Source: Sphingomonas glaciei (GTDB lineage: Bacteria > Pseudomonadota > Alphaproteobacteria > Sphingomonadales > Sphingomonadaceae). Taken from it: a DNA stretch of 64,000 nt. The position numbers and the translations under genes were made by a program. The stretch lies in the NCBI RefSeq assembly GCF_023380025.1, contig NZ_CP097253.1, forward strand, positions 1,364,001 to 1,428,000, in the 5' to 3' direction. Below the pieces are notes generated by a model. It was not told the DNA's origin and searched no databases. It saw only the letters and a program-made list of their open reading frames with translations. Below are positions 10,834-19,135 of this stretch, in pieces; position 1 is the stretch's first letter; each line of letters begins with the position of its first letter.

Positions 10834-11559
10834 ATGCCCTTACCCGCACCACCGACGAATCTGTTAAAAGACTCCGTCCTCTTTCTGGACTTCGACGGGA
10901 CGCTCGTGCCGATTGCCGAACGCCCCGACGCGATTACCGTAGACCCCGACCTTCTTCCTCTGCTTGAGCGGCTTTGCGACAAGCTCGAAGGACGCCTCGT
11001 CCTTGTCAGCGGGCGGGCGACGGCCGACGTCAGGCGATGGCTGGGGTCCGACCGGCTGAGGGTCGTCGGAAGCCACGGGCTGGAACGCGATGGGGTCGAA
11101 ATACGCCGGTCTGCCGCACTGGACGAATGCATGCCCTTTCTCCACGAAGTGGAGACGCAGCACGCCGGCGTGATCGTCGAGGAGAAGCCGTTCGGGGCGG
11201 CGATCCATTTCCGCAATGCCCCGGAGGCCGAGACGGCCTGCCGGGTGGCGGCGCTCCATGTCGCCGCGAGCGCCGACATGCGCGTGCTGCCGGGCAAGAT
11301 GGTGTTCGAGATCAAGCCCGCCAATGGAAACAAGGGAACAGCCATCGTGGCGATGATGACCGAGCCCGAACTCGCAAAGCGCCGGGCACTATTCCTCGGT
11401 GACGACATTACCGATGAATTTGGCTTCGTCGCCGTCCGCGGTCTGGGCGGCGCAGGAATTCTGGTCGGGGACGAACGGGAGACGGCAGCGACTTACCGGT
11501 TGGGGGGTGTCGACCAAGTGCATCGCTGGCTCGCCGAGGCATGCGAGGAACTGCCATGA
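10834..11559 (+). CDS. otsB: Trehalose-6-phosphate phosphatase
   Basis: HAD-superfamily phosphatase that converts trehalose 6-phosphate to trehalose. HAD motif I FLDFDGTLVPI is at about residues 17-27, motif II within LVSGRATADV, and the Lys plus acidic motifs in KPANGNKGTAI and FLGDDITDEFGF. Start ATG 10834 follows GCGAGG by a few bases and gives 241 residues, normal for OtsB; a longer frame from 10771 would add 21 poorly conserved residues. The stop overlaps the ATG of the GH15 gene (ATGA), placing it first in an otsB-GH15-otsA operon. Confidence 0.95.
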   Translation: MPLPAPPTNLLKDSVLFLDFDGTLVPIAERPDAITVDPDLLPLLERLCDKLEGRLVLVSGRATADVRRWLGSDRLRVVGSHGLERDGVEIRRSAALDECMPFLHEVETQHAGVIVEEKPFGAAIHFRNAPEAETACRVAALHVAASADMRVLPGKMVFEIKPANGNKGTAIVAMMTEPELAKRRALFLGDDITDEFGFVAVRGLGGAGILVGDERETAATYRLGGVDQVHRWLAEACEELP

Positions 11560-13337
11560 CCACGCTCGATCTCTGGCCGATCGGCAACTGCCAGGTCAGC
11601 GCCCTCGTCGACCGGACGGGTGCGATGGTCTGGGCGTGCGTCCCCCGGGTCGACGGCGACCCGCTCTTTTCCAGTCTCCTCGGCGGTGAGCAGCCAGCGC
11701 AGGGACAGTGGGCCATCGACCTCGATGGGGAGGTCGAGGTCGAGCAATCCTACCAGCGCAACACGCCGATCCTCGTCACCCGCAAGACGGACGCAGTCGG
11801 CAATGCGATCGAGATCGTTGACTTCTGTCCGCGCTTCCAGCGGCTCGGACGCACCTATCGCCCGGCCGCCTTCGTGCGCCTGGTCCTCCCGGTGAGCGGC
11901 AGCCCGCGCATCCGCGTTCGGCTGCGCCCGACGCAGAACTGGGGCGAGGCGGCCGAGCCGTTGCCCGGCGGATCAAACCACATCCGCTACGACCTCCCCG
12001 CCCTCCCGATGCGGCTGACGACCGACGCCCCGGTGACGCTGGTGCGGGAAGAACGGCTGTTTCGGCTAGAACGGCCACTGGTCTTCTTCATGGGCCCCGA
12101 CGAGCCGTTCACCGACGACCTGTCGCGCGCCGCCAACGAGATGCTGCGAAGTACGTCGGCCGAGTGGCAGGAATGGGTGCGCGGCCTTGCGACACCGGTC
12201 GAATGGCAGGAGGCGGTGATCCGCGCCGCCATCACCCTCAAGCTCTGCCAGCATGAGGAGACCGGAGCGATCGTCGCCGCGCTGACGACCTCGATCCCGG
12301 AGCATGCCGGATCGCAACGCAACTGGGACTATCGTTACTGCTGGATCCGCGACGCCTATTACACCGTCCAGGCATTGAACCGGCTGGGCGCGCTCGACGT
12401 CCTCGAAGGCTATCTCAGCTACCTGCGCAACATCGTCGATGAGGCGAAGGGCGGACACATTCAGCCCTTGTATGGCCTGAGCGGCGAGGCCCGGCTCGAG
12501 GAGCGGATGGAGGGAGGCCTTGCCGGCTATCGCGGCATGGGACCGGTGCGGGTCGGCAACCAGGCTTACGAGCAAGTGCAGCACGATGCCTACGGCCAGA
12601 TCGTCCTGTCCAACGTACAGGCCTTTTTCGACCAGCGCCTTTTCCGAATGGCGACCGCGGAAGACTTTGCGGCGCTAGAAAAGGTCGGGGATCGCGCTTT
12701 CGAATTGTTTGACCAGCCCGACGCCGGGCTGTGGGAGCTTCGCACCCGCAAGCATGTCCATACCTATTCGGCGGCAATGTGCTGGGCGGCCTGCGATCGT
12801 CTGGCGCATGCGGCCGAAGCACTCGGGCTCGATGACAAGGCCACCCACTGGTCGGATCGAGCCGACCACGTCCGCGCCCGGATCGAACAGGCGGCGTGGC
12901 GCGAAGACACTCAGCGGATCTCGGCGACCTTCGAAGGCGACGACCTCGACGCCAGCCTGATCCAGTTGCTCGACCTGCGCTTTTTCACCCCCGACGATCC
13001 GCGCTTCAGCGGAACGCTGAAAGCCGTCGAGGAAGGGCTGCGGCGCGGATCGCACATGCTCCGATACGCCACCGAAGACGATTTCGGCCTGCCCGAAACG
13101 GCCTTCAATGTCTGCACCTTCTGGCTGATTGAGGCGCTCCAGGCGACCGGGCGGGAGGCTGACGCGCGGGTCCTGTTCGAGGAAATGCTCTCGCGCCGCA
13201 CCGGCGCCGGGCTTCTGTCGGAGGATATCGATCCGCAGACCGGCGAGTTGTGGGGCAACTACCCGCAGACCTATTCGCTGGTCGGCACCATCAATTGCGC
13301 TGTCCTCCTCAGCAAACCCTGGAGCTCGGTCCGATGA
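11556..13337 (+). CDS. GH15 family glycoside hydrolase (glucoamylase or trehalase-like)
   Basis: A 593-residue glycoside hydrolase family 15 protein with an N-terminal beta domain and a C-terminal (alpha/alpha)6 catalytic barrel. Catalytic-region motifs visible are WDYRYCWIRDA near residue 257, the general-acid region ending in GNQAYEQVQHDAYG near residue 335, and RYATEDDFGLPETAFN near residue 505, where glutamates act as acid and base. GH15 contains both glucoamylases and bacterial trehalases. Position between otsB and otsA, with 4-base overlaps on both sides, makes action on trehalose or a related glucoside attractive. No signal peptide is visible, so it is cytoplasmic. Confidence 0.9.
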   Translation: MTTLDLWPIGNCQVSALVDRTGAMVWACVPRVDGDPLFSSLLGGEQPAQGQWAIDLDGEVEVEQSYQRNTPILVTRKTDAVGNAIEIVDFCPRFQRLGRTYRPAAFVRLVLPVSGSPRIRVRLRPTQNWGEAAEPLPGGSNHIRYDLPALPMRLTTDAPVTLVREERLFRLERPLVFFMGPDEPFTDDLSRAANEMLRSTSAEWQEWVRGLATPVEWQEAVIRAAITLKLCQHEETGAIVAALTTSIPEHAGSQRNWDYRYCWIRDAYYTVQALNRLGALDVLEGYLSYLRNIVDEAKGGHIQPLYGLSGEARLEERMEGGLAGYRGMGPVRVGNQAYEQVQHDAYGQIVLSNVQAFFDQRLFRMATAEDFAALEKVGDRAFELFDQPDAGLWELRTRKHVHTYSAAMCWAACDRLAHAAEALGLDDKATHWSDRADHVRARIEQAAWREDTQRISATFEGDDLDASLIQLLDLRFFTPDDPRFSGTLKAVEEGLRRGSHMLRYATEDDFGLPETAFNVCTFWLIEALQATGREADARVLFEEMLSRRTGAGLLSEDIDPQTGELWGNYPQTYSLVGTINCAVLLSKPWSSVR

Positions 13338-14713
13338 GCCGCCTTATCGTCATCTCCAATCGGGTGTCCGCGGCGACCGGCGGAGCGACCGGCGCGCAGG
13401 GCGGCCTCTCGGTCGCGCTGACCTCCGCGCTGCGCGAAAGCGGCGGCCTGTGGTTCGGCTGGTCGGGCAATGTCACCGAGGAATTTTCCGGTCAGATCAG
13501 CTTCCACCGCGAGGACGGGGTCACCACCGCGACGGTCGACCTCGAGGAACAGGACGTCGAGGAATACTATAACGGCTACGCCAATCGCACCCTGTGGCCC
13601 TTATTTCATTACCGCGTCGATCTCGCCGAATACCGCCGCGGATTTGCCGACGGATATCAGCGTACGAACGAGCGCTTTGCCGAGACGGTGTTTCCCCTGA
13701 TCGAACCCGACGACATGGTCTGGGTGCAGGATTATCACATGATCCCGCTCGGCCAGGAGCTGCGCAAGCGCGGGTGCGACAATCGCATCGGCTTCTTCCT
13801 GCACACGCCGTGGCCACCGCGCCGTCTGCTCCTGACCCTGCCCGAAGCCTCGGATCTGGTCGCGACGCTATTCGCCTATGACGTCATCGGCTTTCATACC
13901 GACGAGTGGCTGCAATCGTTCGTGGAATTCGTCGTGTTCGAAAGCGGCGGTGTCTACGAGGACGGCATCCTCAAGCTCGAAGGGCGGCAGATCCGCCTGA
14001 TCATCTGTCCGATCGGGATCGACAGCGACGAATTCGCCACGCTGGCCACGGGGAAAACGGCGCAGCAGACCTTCCGCCAGATGCGCGAAAGCGCGAATGG
14101 CCGGGCGATGATCGTCGGCGTCGACCGGCTGGACTATTCCAAGGGACTGGAAGAGCGCTTCCTCGGCTACGAGCGTTTCCTGGTGGAAAGCCCCGAAGAG
14201 CGGAAGGAGGTCTTCCTGCTTCAGATCGCGCCGCCGTCGCGGGGAACGGTGGAAAGCTACAAGCGCATCCGCAGCACGCTGGAGGGACTGTCGGGCCGTA
14301 TCAACGGGGCCCATGCCGACCTCGACTGGGTACCCATCCGGTACGTCAATCAGGGCTATCCTCGCGCTGTCTTGGCCGGCGTCTACCGGGCCGCCCGGAT
14401 CGCGCTGGTGACCCCGATCCGCGACGGCATGAACCTGGTCGCCAAGGAGTTCGTCGCGGCGCAGGACCCCGAAGATCCCGGCGTCCTTATCCTGTCACGC
14501 TTCGCCGGTGCCGCCGTGCAATTGACCGAGGCCCTGCTGATCAACCCCTACAGCGCCGAAGAGATGGCGGACGCGATCCGCACAGCGCTGGCCATGCCCA
14601 AGGCCGAGCGCATCCGCCGCTGGCAGGCGATGTTCGAAGTGGTCTGCCAGCAGGACGTGCTCTGGTGGCGAGTCCGGTTCACCGATGCCCTCACGCAAGG
14701 CCATGGCACTTGA
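13334..14713 (+). CDS. otsA: Trehalose-6-phosphate synthase
   Basis: GT20 glycosyltransferase that joins UDP-glucose and glucose 6-phosphate to trehalose 6-phosphate. Family motifs are visible in order: [10 protein letters not shown] at the N-terminus, [40 protein letters not shown] and [15 protein letters not shown]. The start at 13334 overlaps the GH15 stop (ATGA) and gives 459 residues, normal for the family; the longer frame from 13250 lies inside GH15. It closes the operon; trehalose made here would serve as an osmo- and desiccation protectant. Confidence 0.96.
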   Translation: MSRLIVISNRVSAATGGATGAQGGLSVALTSALRESGGLWFGWSGNVTEEFSGQISFHREDGVTTATVDLEEQDVEEYYNGYANRTLWPLFHYRVDLAEYRRGFADGYQRTNERFAETVFPLIEPDDMVWVQDYHMIPLGQELRKRGCDNRIGFFLHTPWPPRRLLLTLPEASDLVATLFAYDVIGFHTDEWLQSFVEFVVFESGGVYEDGILKLEGRQIRLIICPIGIDSDEFATLATGKTAQQTFRQMRESANGRAMIVGVDRLDYSKGLEERFLGYERFLVESPEERKEVFLLQIAPPSRGTVESYKRIRSTLEGLSGRINGAHADLDWVPIRYVNQGYPRAVLAGVYRAARIALVTPIRDGMNLVAKEFVAAQDPEDPGVLILSRFAGAAVQLTEALLINPYSAEEMADAIRTALAMPKAERIRRWQAMFEVVCQQDVLWWRVRFTDALTQGHGT

Positions 14714-14929
14714 AGCTTGCTGTCCGGCGCGTCGGCATTCTGCGGAGTGGCCAATAACTCCGGAGTTGGTGCAGCCGTGAGATGCTCCTCTTGAGCAGCC
14801 ACCGTTCCTGAAGCATTGCGCCGCAAGTTCAGCGACTTCGGCCGGGTTTCTGGCTTGCCCTCTTCGCCACGCCGCCTGTAGGTTCGGTGATCCTTCGCCC
14901 GGCTGCCGGGCCGGTTAGGAGTGGTTCAC
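14714..14929. other. Intergenic region before the RTX gene
   Basis: About 216 bases without a convincing gene. It presumably carries the promoter and leader of the RTX gene; a TAGGAG ribosome-binding site ends it. No clear hairpin terminator for otsA was recognised. Confidence 0.4.
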
Positions 14930-17929
14930 ATGGCTAAGTTCGTCGGCACCTCCGGTAATGATGTCATCGACGGCACGAGTGGCAATGACGTGATCGAAGG
15001 CGGCCGTGGCGACGACCGGCTCTCCGGCGATAGCGGGACGGACCACATCGAAGGCGGGGACGGCGCAGACCTCATCGATGGCGGCGATGGCGGGGATTTT
15101 CTGTACAGCGCCTACGGCATGTCCTCGCCGATCATCGAATTTGTCGACGGCGCCTACCGACTATCGAGCACGGCCCGCTTCGACACGGGCACCGAGCATG
15201 ATGTCTTGATCGGCGGGACGGGATGGGACCATTTGTTCGTCGGCTACGGCGATGACGCTGCGGGGGGAGACGGCGGCTATCAAGGTCCGGTCGGTCCCTT
15301 CTACCCCGACATCGACTCACTCAACATCAGCTTCATGGGTGCGTCGTCGGGGATGACCGTCGACTTCACCACCATCAACCAGACCATCGCCGGTGGGGTC
15401 ATCAGCGGATTCGAAAAGGTTGCCGCGATCCAGGGGACCGGCTTCGACGATGACATCAACGCCGGAAGCACCGGTGAGGTGATCCTCGGCATGGGCGGCA
15501 ATGATCGTATCCGCATCAGCGCCGAAACGCGCTACGCGGACGGCGGCGACGGCGACGATGTGCTCGATGGAAGCAACGTTCTTTTGTCCACCTACACCGG
15601 CACAACCATTGCCGGCGGCGCTGGAAACGACACCGTGCTTGGCGCACGCCTCGGCGGATTCACGGTATTCGGCGGTGACGGCGACGACCGCATTTTCGTC
15701 AAGGGCACCGTCCATGGTGGAAACGGTAACGATCATATCGAGTCCGATAATGCAACCATCTACGGCGACGCGGGCGACGACTACATCACCTACGCGGGTG
15801 AAGGCGGAAGCCTGCGTGTTGCTGGTGGTAGCGGGGCCGACACGATCATCGGTTCGCGTTCCGAAGATTATCTCTCCACGGGCGACGCGATAGAATTCAC
15901 CCGCGCTCTTGGGGGGTTGGACACGGCCGTTCCGCTAGACGATCTCGGATCCGAGCATGATGTCATCAGGGCAGACGGTGGCAACGACGTCGTCTCAGGC
16001 GGCAGTGGCGACGATCTCGATGGTGGTGCCGGCATCGACCGATTGCGGCTTTCGCTCGGAGCGCAGACGACGGGTGTCGTGTTCGATGCCAATAGCATTG
16101 CCAATGGCCAGGCTGCCGTAATCCTTGGCGGGACCATTCAGGGCTTTGAAGAGCTGAGCTACCTGCGAACGTCCGACTATGACGACACTATCACGCTGGC
16201 GAGCCAGACGGGGACGGATCCCTACCGCAATTTTGCGCGCGACCTGCCGATTGAAGTTTATGCCGGCGGAGGAAACGACGTCATCACCGCCGGCGGCACG
16301 ATTGCCAATGTTCGTGGCGAAGCCGGCGACGATCGCTTCGTCAGCGGCAGGGCTCCCGATTATTTCGACGGCGGCACAGGTTCGGACACGATCGATTATT
16401 CGGCCTACGATCTCGACGCCACGGTCTCGCTTGTTGCTGGCACCGGAGCCGATGGCGATCTATTCGTCAGCGTCGAGAATGCGATTGGCTCGGTGTACGA
16501 CGATAGGCTGGTCGGGAGCGCCGTCGCCAACAGGCTGAGCGGTGGCGCCGGGCGCGACCTGCTGGACGGCGGGAGCGGAGACGACGAACTCGACGGCGGT
16601 TCGGGCAATGACGTCCTGATCGGCGGGCTCGGCGCCGATCGGCTGATCGGCGGGAGCGGCAATGACGAGTTCCGCGACACGATCGTCGGCCATTCGGGCG
16701 ACCTGATCGTCGACTTCGAGGCCGGCGATTCGATCGTCTTCACCGACGCGTCACTGGCGACCTTCACTTACTCGGTGACGGGCAACACCCTCAGCTTTGC
16801 CGGGAGCTCGCTGACCCTTGGCGGATCGGCATCGAAGAGCTTCGTCGCCAGCGCCGTCGCCGGGGGCGGGGTCAAGCTGACGCTGGCCGCACCGGGCCAG
16901 CCGACCCCCTTCTTCCAGGCGGCGGGCAGCCCGCTTGTCGCCAATTTCAACCCGGCCAACGGCTGGGCGACGCAGACCGCCACTCCGCGCCAATTCGCCG
17001 ACGTCAACGGTGACGGGCGCGCCGACCTGCTTGGCTTTGGCAGCGCCGGGCTGCTGGTATCCTACAGTTCGGCCAGCGGCAGCTACGGCCAGCCGGGACT
17101 GGTGATCGCCGACTTCGGGCGGGCCACCGGCTGGACCGACGACAATCTCTTTCACCGTCTTGCCGCTGACGTGAATGGCGACGGCCGGGCTGACATCGTC
17201 GGCTTCGGCAAGGCGGGTACGCTAGTCTCGCTAGCCAGGGCCGACGGCGGCTTTGCCGCGGTCCAGTTCGCGCTCGGCGACCTCGGCACGAACCAGGGCT
17301 GGACCAGTCAGACCGCCTTTGCCCGTCTTGCGGGAGACGTGGACGGCGACGGCAAGGCCGATCTGGTCGGCTTCGGCGCTGCCGGGGTGCTGGTGGCGCT
17401 GAGCAAGGGCAACGGCAGCTTCGAAGAAGTAGCCGCCGGACTGTCGAACTTCGGGGTCGCCCAGGGCTGGGTCGACCAGGACAAGCAGACCCGTGCGCTG
17501 GCCGACGTCAATGGCGACGGCAGCGACGACCTGATCGGCTTCGGCACCGCGGGCACCTACGTGGCCTTGTCCAACGGCGACGGGACCTTCGCTGCCGCAA
17601 AGTTGGTGCTGAGCGAGTTCGGCGCCGACCAGGGTTGGGTCTCGAACGACGCCCGCCCCCGCCTGGTCGGGGACGTCAACGGCGACGGCATCGCCGACAT
17701 CGTCGGCTTCGGGCAAGCCGGAGTGGTCGTTGCGCTCGGTACAGGCGATGGCGGGTTCGCGCCGGGCCGCCCCGACGTGGCCGACTTCGGCACCGCACAG
17801 GGCTGGCGATCGGACGACGTGCAGCATCGCGCGCTGGCCGACATCAACGGCGATGGCTATCTCGATATCGTCGGGATCGGTACTGCGGGCGTTCTCGTCG
17901 GGCTCAACGCCTTTGGCCTCGTCGCCTGA
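14930..17929 (+). CDS. Large RTX calcium-binding protein with C-terminal FG-GAP-like repeats
   Basis: A 999-residue acidic, Gly/Asp-rich protein without an N-terminal signal peptide, as expected for type I secretion. RTX nonapeptides (GGxGxDxxx type) are dense at residues 5-55, scattered to about 500, and dense again at about 525-585 (e.g. GGSGNDVLIGG). From about residue 680 to the end there are six roughly 52-residue repeats with calcium-loop cores like DVNGDGRADLLGFG, resembling FG-GAP/VCBS repeats and spaced like blades of a propeller. Start ATG 14930 follows TAGGAG; GTG 14921 is an alternative. No secretion genes lie nearby. Likely a cell-surface or matrix protein; the exact role is unknown. 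Confidence 0.85.
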   Translation: MAKFVGTSGNDVIDGTSGNDVIEGGRGDDRLSGDSGTDHIEGGDGADLIDGGDGGDFLYSAYGMSSPIIEFVDGAYRLSSTARFDTGTEHDVLIGGTGWDHLFVGYGDDAAGGDGGYQGPVGPFYPDIDSLNISFMGASSGMTVDFTTINQTIAGGVISGFEKVAAIQGTGFDDDINAGSTGEVILGMGGNDRIRISAETRYADGGDGDDVLDGSNVLLSTYTGTTIAGGAGNDTVLGARLGGFTVFGGDGDDRIFVKGTVHGGNGNDHIESDNATIYGDAGDDYITYAGEGGSLRVAGGSGADTIIGSRSEDYLSTGDAIEFTRALGGLDTAVPLDDLGSEHDVIRADGGNDVVSGGSGDDLDGGAGIDRLRLSLGAQTTGVVFDANSIANGQAAVILGGTIQGFEELSYLRTSDYDDTITLASQTGTDPYRNFARDLPIEVYAGGGNDVITAGGTIANVRGEAGDDRFVSGRAPDYFDGGTGSDTIDYSAYDLDATVSLVAGTGADGDLFVSVENAIGSVYDDRLVGSAVANRLSGGAGRDLLDGGSGDDELDGGSGNDVLIGGLGADRLIGGSGNDEFRDTIVGHSGDLIVDFEAGDSIVFTDASLATFTYSVTGNTLSFAGSSLTLGGSASKSFVASAVAGGGVKLTLAAPGQPTPFFQAAGSPLVANFNPANGWATQTATPRQFADVNGDGRADLLGFGSAGLLVSYSSASGSYGQPGLVIADFGRATGWTDDNLFHRLAADVNGDGRADIVGFGKAGTLVSLARADGGFAAVQFALGDLGTNQGWTSQTAFARLAGDVDGDGKADLVGFGAAGVLVALSKGNGSFEEVAAGLSNFGVAQGWVDQDKQTRALADVNGDGSDDLIGFGTAGTYVALSNGDGTFAAAKLVLSEFGADQGWVSNDARPRLVGDVNGDGIADIVGFGQAGVVVALGTGDGGFAPGRPDVADFGTAQGWRSDDVQHRALADINGDGYLDIVGIGTAGVLVGLNAFGLVA

Positions 17930-18028
17930 CGCGCACGGCGGCGGCGGGTAGGTCGATCAGCTGCTGCCTTCTCCCCTGCAGGAGAAGATGACTGAAGACG
18001 TCGGAGCGTCGTTGATGGGATCAGGCGG

Positions 18029-18052
18029 CGGAGAGGGTGGGATTCGAACTGG
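18029..18052 (-). other. tRNA-Ser 3'-end remnant (possible attachment site)
   Basis: On the minus strand the segment reads as the T-arm and acceptor end of a bacterial tRNA-Ser (GTTCGAATCCCACCCTCTCC followed by GCC). The rest of a tRNA is absent: upstream bases do not form D or anticodon arms. Such truncated 3' ends are classic att sites left by elements integrating into tRNA genes. Just beyond, ATGCCCCCGCCAATGCCCCC forms short direct repeats that could be recombinase arm sites. No integrase gene is visible in the window. Confidence 0.55.
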
Positions 18053-18223
18053 ACGAGCCTCGCTCTCTACGTGATCTAGGGCAAGTGCGTGGCGCTCTCT
18101 TGCGATGCCCCCGCCAATGCCCCCAATATAGCTCCCACCCTCATTCTGCGTATCGAGCCTGAGGTGGCGGCAATGCGGCTCGTAGGATCAGGCATTGGTT
18201 TGATAAGCCCTGACGTCTGAAAG

Positions 18224-18361
18224 GACCCACTTGCTGACGTTCAGGGCAGCCTGCCTGCCGCCCGTAAGCGGACGATCGTTCATCAAGGCAGGGGCGGCCG
18301 GAAAGACCCACTTGCTGACGTTCAGGGCAGCCTCGCTCAAGCCCGTAAGCAGACGCTCGTT
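18224..18361. repeat. Two-copy tandem repeat, 81-base period
   Basis: GACCCACTTGCTGACGTTCA and the following nine bases occur at 18224 and again at 18305, and similarity continues through CCCGTAAGC and a CTCGTT/ATCGTT end. Each unit is about 57 bases of match in an 81-base period. It abuts the long dispersed repeat at 18386. Confidence 0.85.
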
Positions 18362-18385
18362 AATGTGCGCCCTAGGGCTGAAATT

Positions 18386-18451
18386 GGCCGTCAGGAGACC
18401 GTCCGGTTTTCGCGGCAAAGCATGGGAAGCGGCCGCTCGTTCAGCTGCCGG
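18386..18451. repeat. Dispersed repeat family A, copy 1
   Basis: A roughly 65-base element with core AGGAGACCGTCCGG, then TTCGCGGC, GGGAAGCGGCC and CTCGTTCAGCTGCC. Other copies lie at 39074, 47309 and 51987. Here it is immediately followed by a family C palindrome, an arrangement also seen at 51987-52083. Confidence 0.85.
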
Positions 18452-18454
18452 ACT

Positions 18455-18484
18455 TATGTCCGTTTTCGACCCGTTGCGGACATA
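18455..18484. repeat. Palindromic repeat family C (TGTCCGC...GCGGACA)
   Basis: TATGTCCG and CGGACATA flank a short centre (TTTTCGACCCGTTG), a near-perfect inverted repeat. At least fourteen related elements occur between 18.4 and 59.8 kb, always between genes, and resemble REP-type elements. Confidence 0.8.
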
Positions 18485-18508
18485 GCGCTGGGCTGCGACA
18501 CCTCCCTG

Positions 18509-18832
18509 ATGACCTTGATCGCTTACCTTGCAGCTGCGCTCGCCGAGATCGCCGGATGCTTCGCTTTTTGGGCCTGGCTGCGGCTCGACAAATCAGTCTG
18601 GTGGCTGGCCCCCGGCACAGCGAGCCTTTGCCTCTTCGCTTATCTGCTCACCCTTGTGGATGCGGAACACGCCGGTCGCACCTACGCTGCGTATGGCGGA
18701 GTATACATCCTTTCGGCATTGCTCTGGCTATGGGTAGCGGAGGACGTGAAGCCTGACCGTTGGGATGCAATCGGCGCGGCGGTTTGCCTTCTGGGTGCTG
18801 CGATAATCCTTTTGGGACCAAGGCCAAGCTGA
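18509..18832 (+). CDS. YnfA/UPF0060 family small membrane protein
   Basis: A 107-residue, four-helix inner-membrane protein of the UPF0060 (YnfA) family, distantly related to small multidrug-resistance-type transporters. Family hallmarks include [14 protein letters not shown] at residues 12-25, [15 protein letters not shown] [19 protein letters not shown], and a C-terminal [19 protein letters not shown]. Start ATG 18509 is chosen because it begins the conserved first helix; upstream codons in the same frame are the translated repeat family A and C elements. The physiological substrate is unknown. Confidence 0.88.
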   Translation: MTLIAYLAAALAEIAGCFAFWAWLRLDKSVWWLAPGTASLCLFAYLLTLVDAEHAGRTYAAYGGVYILSALLWLWVAEDVKPDRWDAIGAAVCLLGAAIILLGPRPS

Positions 18833-18858
18833 TGTCCGCTTTGGGTGCAAAGCGGTCT
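18832..18858. repeat. Palindromic repeat family C, right after the YnfA-type gene
   Basis: ATGTCCGCTTTGGGTGCAAA followed by GCGGTCT, a slightly degenerate copy that overlaps the stop of the preceding gene and could act as its transcript-end hairpin. Confidence 0.7.
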
Positions 18859-18983
18859 TCCTGCCATGGCTGCTTTTCGTTGAGACGTGAGCAAGCCGGC
18901 CATCTGGATTGGCTTGGTTGCCGCCCTTGCAGAAACCTAATAGGCCGCACTGAGGCTCCTATGATGGCGCGAGGTCAACGACG

Positions 18984-19088
18984 ATGACTCCTGAACAGAG
19001 CCGCCGTTATGCGATCATAACTGCGGCACTGATCGTGCTTGGTTTCCTAGTTGCTTTCGTTCTCGGCCTGCAACGGCGAGGTTGGTGA
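18984..19088 (+). CDS. 34-residue single-helix membrane protein
   Basis: A small open frame beginning ATG at 18984 with GCGAGG about ten bases upstream. The product starts with a polar, arginine-containing segment, then a hydrophobic helix (AIITAALIVLGFLVAFVLGL, residues 10-29) and ends RRGW. The composition is exactly that of a single-pass inner-membrane small protein with the charged tail inside. It lies 48 bases before the antiporter gene on the same strand. No family was recognised. Confidence 0.5.
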   Translation: MTPEQSRRYAIITAALIVLGFLVAFVLGLQRRGW

Positions 19089-19135
19089 TGCAAACGGCTT
19101 CCTGTCCCGCGCGTTTCACCTAGAGCCCTAATCTA

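Larger units (their letters stand above)
17930..18508. other. Intergenic block with tRNA remnant and repeats
   Basis: A 579-base gene-free stretch between the RTX gene and the YnfA-type gene. It contains the tRNA-Ser 3'-end remnant, an 81-base-period tandem duplication, one copy of the long dispersed repeat and one palindromic repeat, each listed separately. It marks the change from a dense metabolic region to a repeat-rich region. Confidence 0.7.

Noticed and set aside
18188..18418. 76-codon minus-strand open frame with internal repeat
   Set aside because: It is the translation of the 81-base tandem repeat and family A; two near-identical ALNVSKWV segments come from the DNA repeat, not a protein domain.
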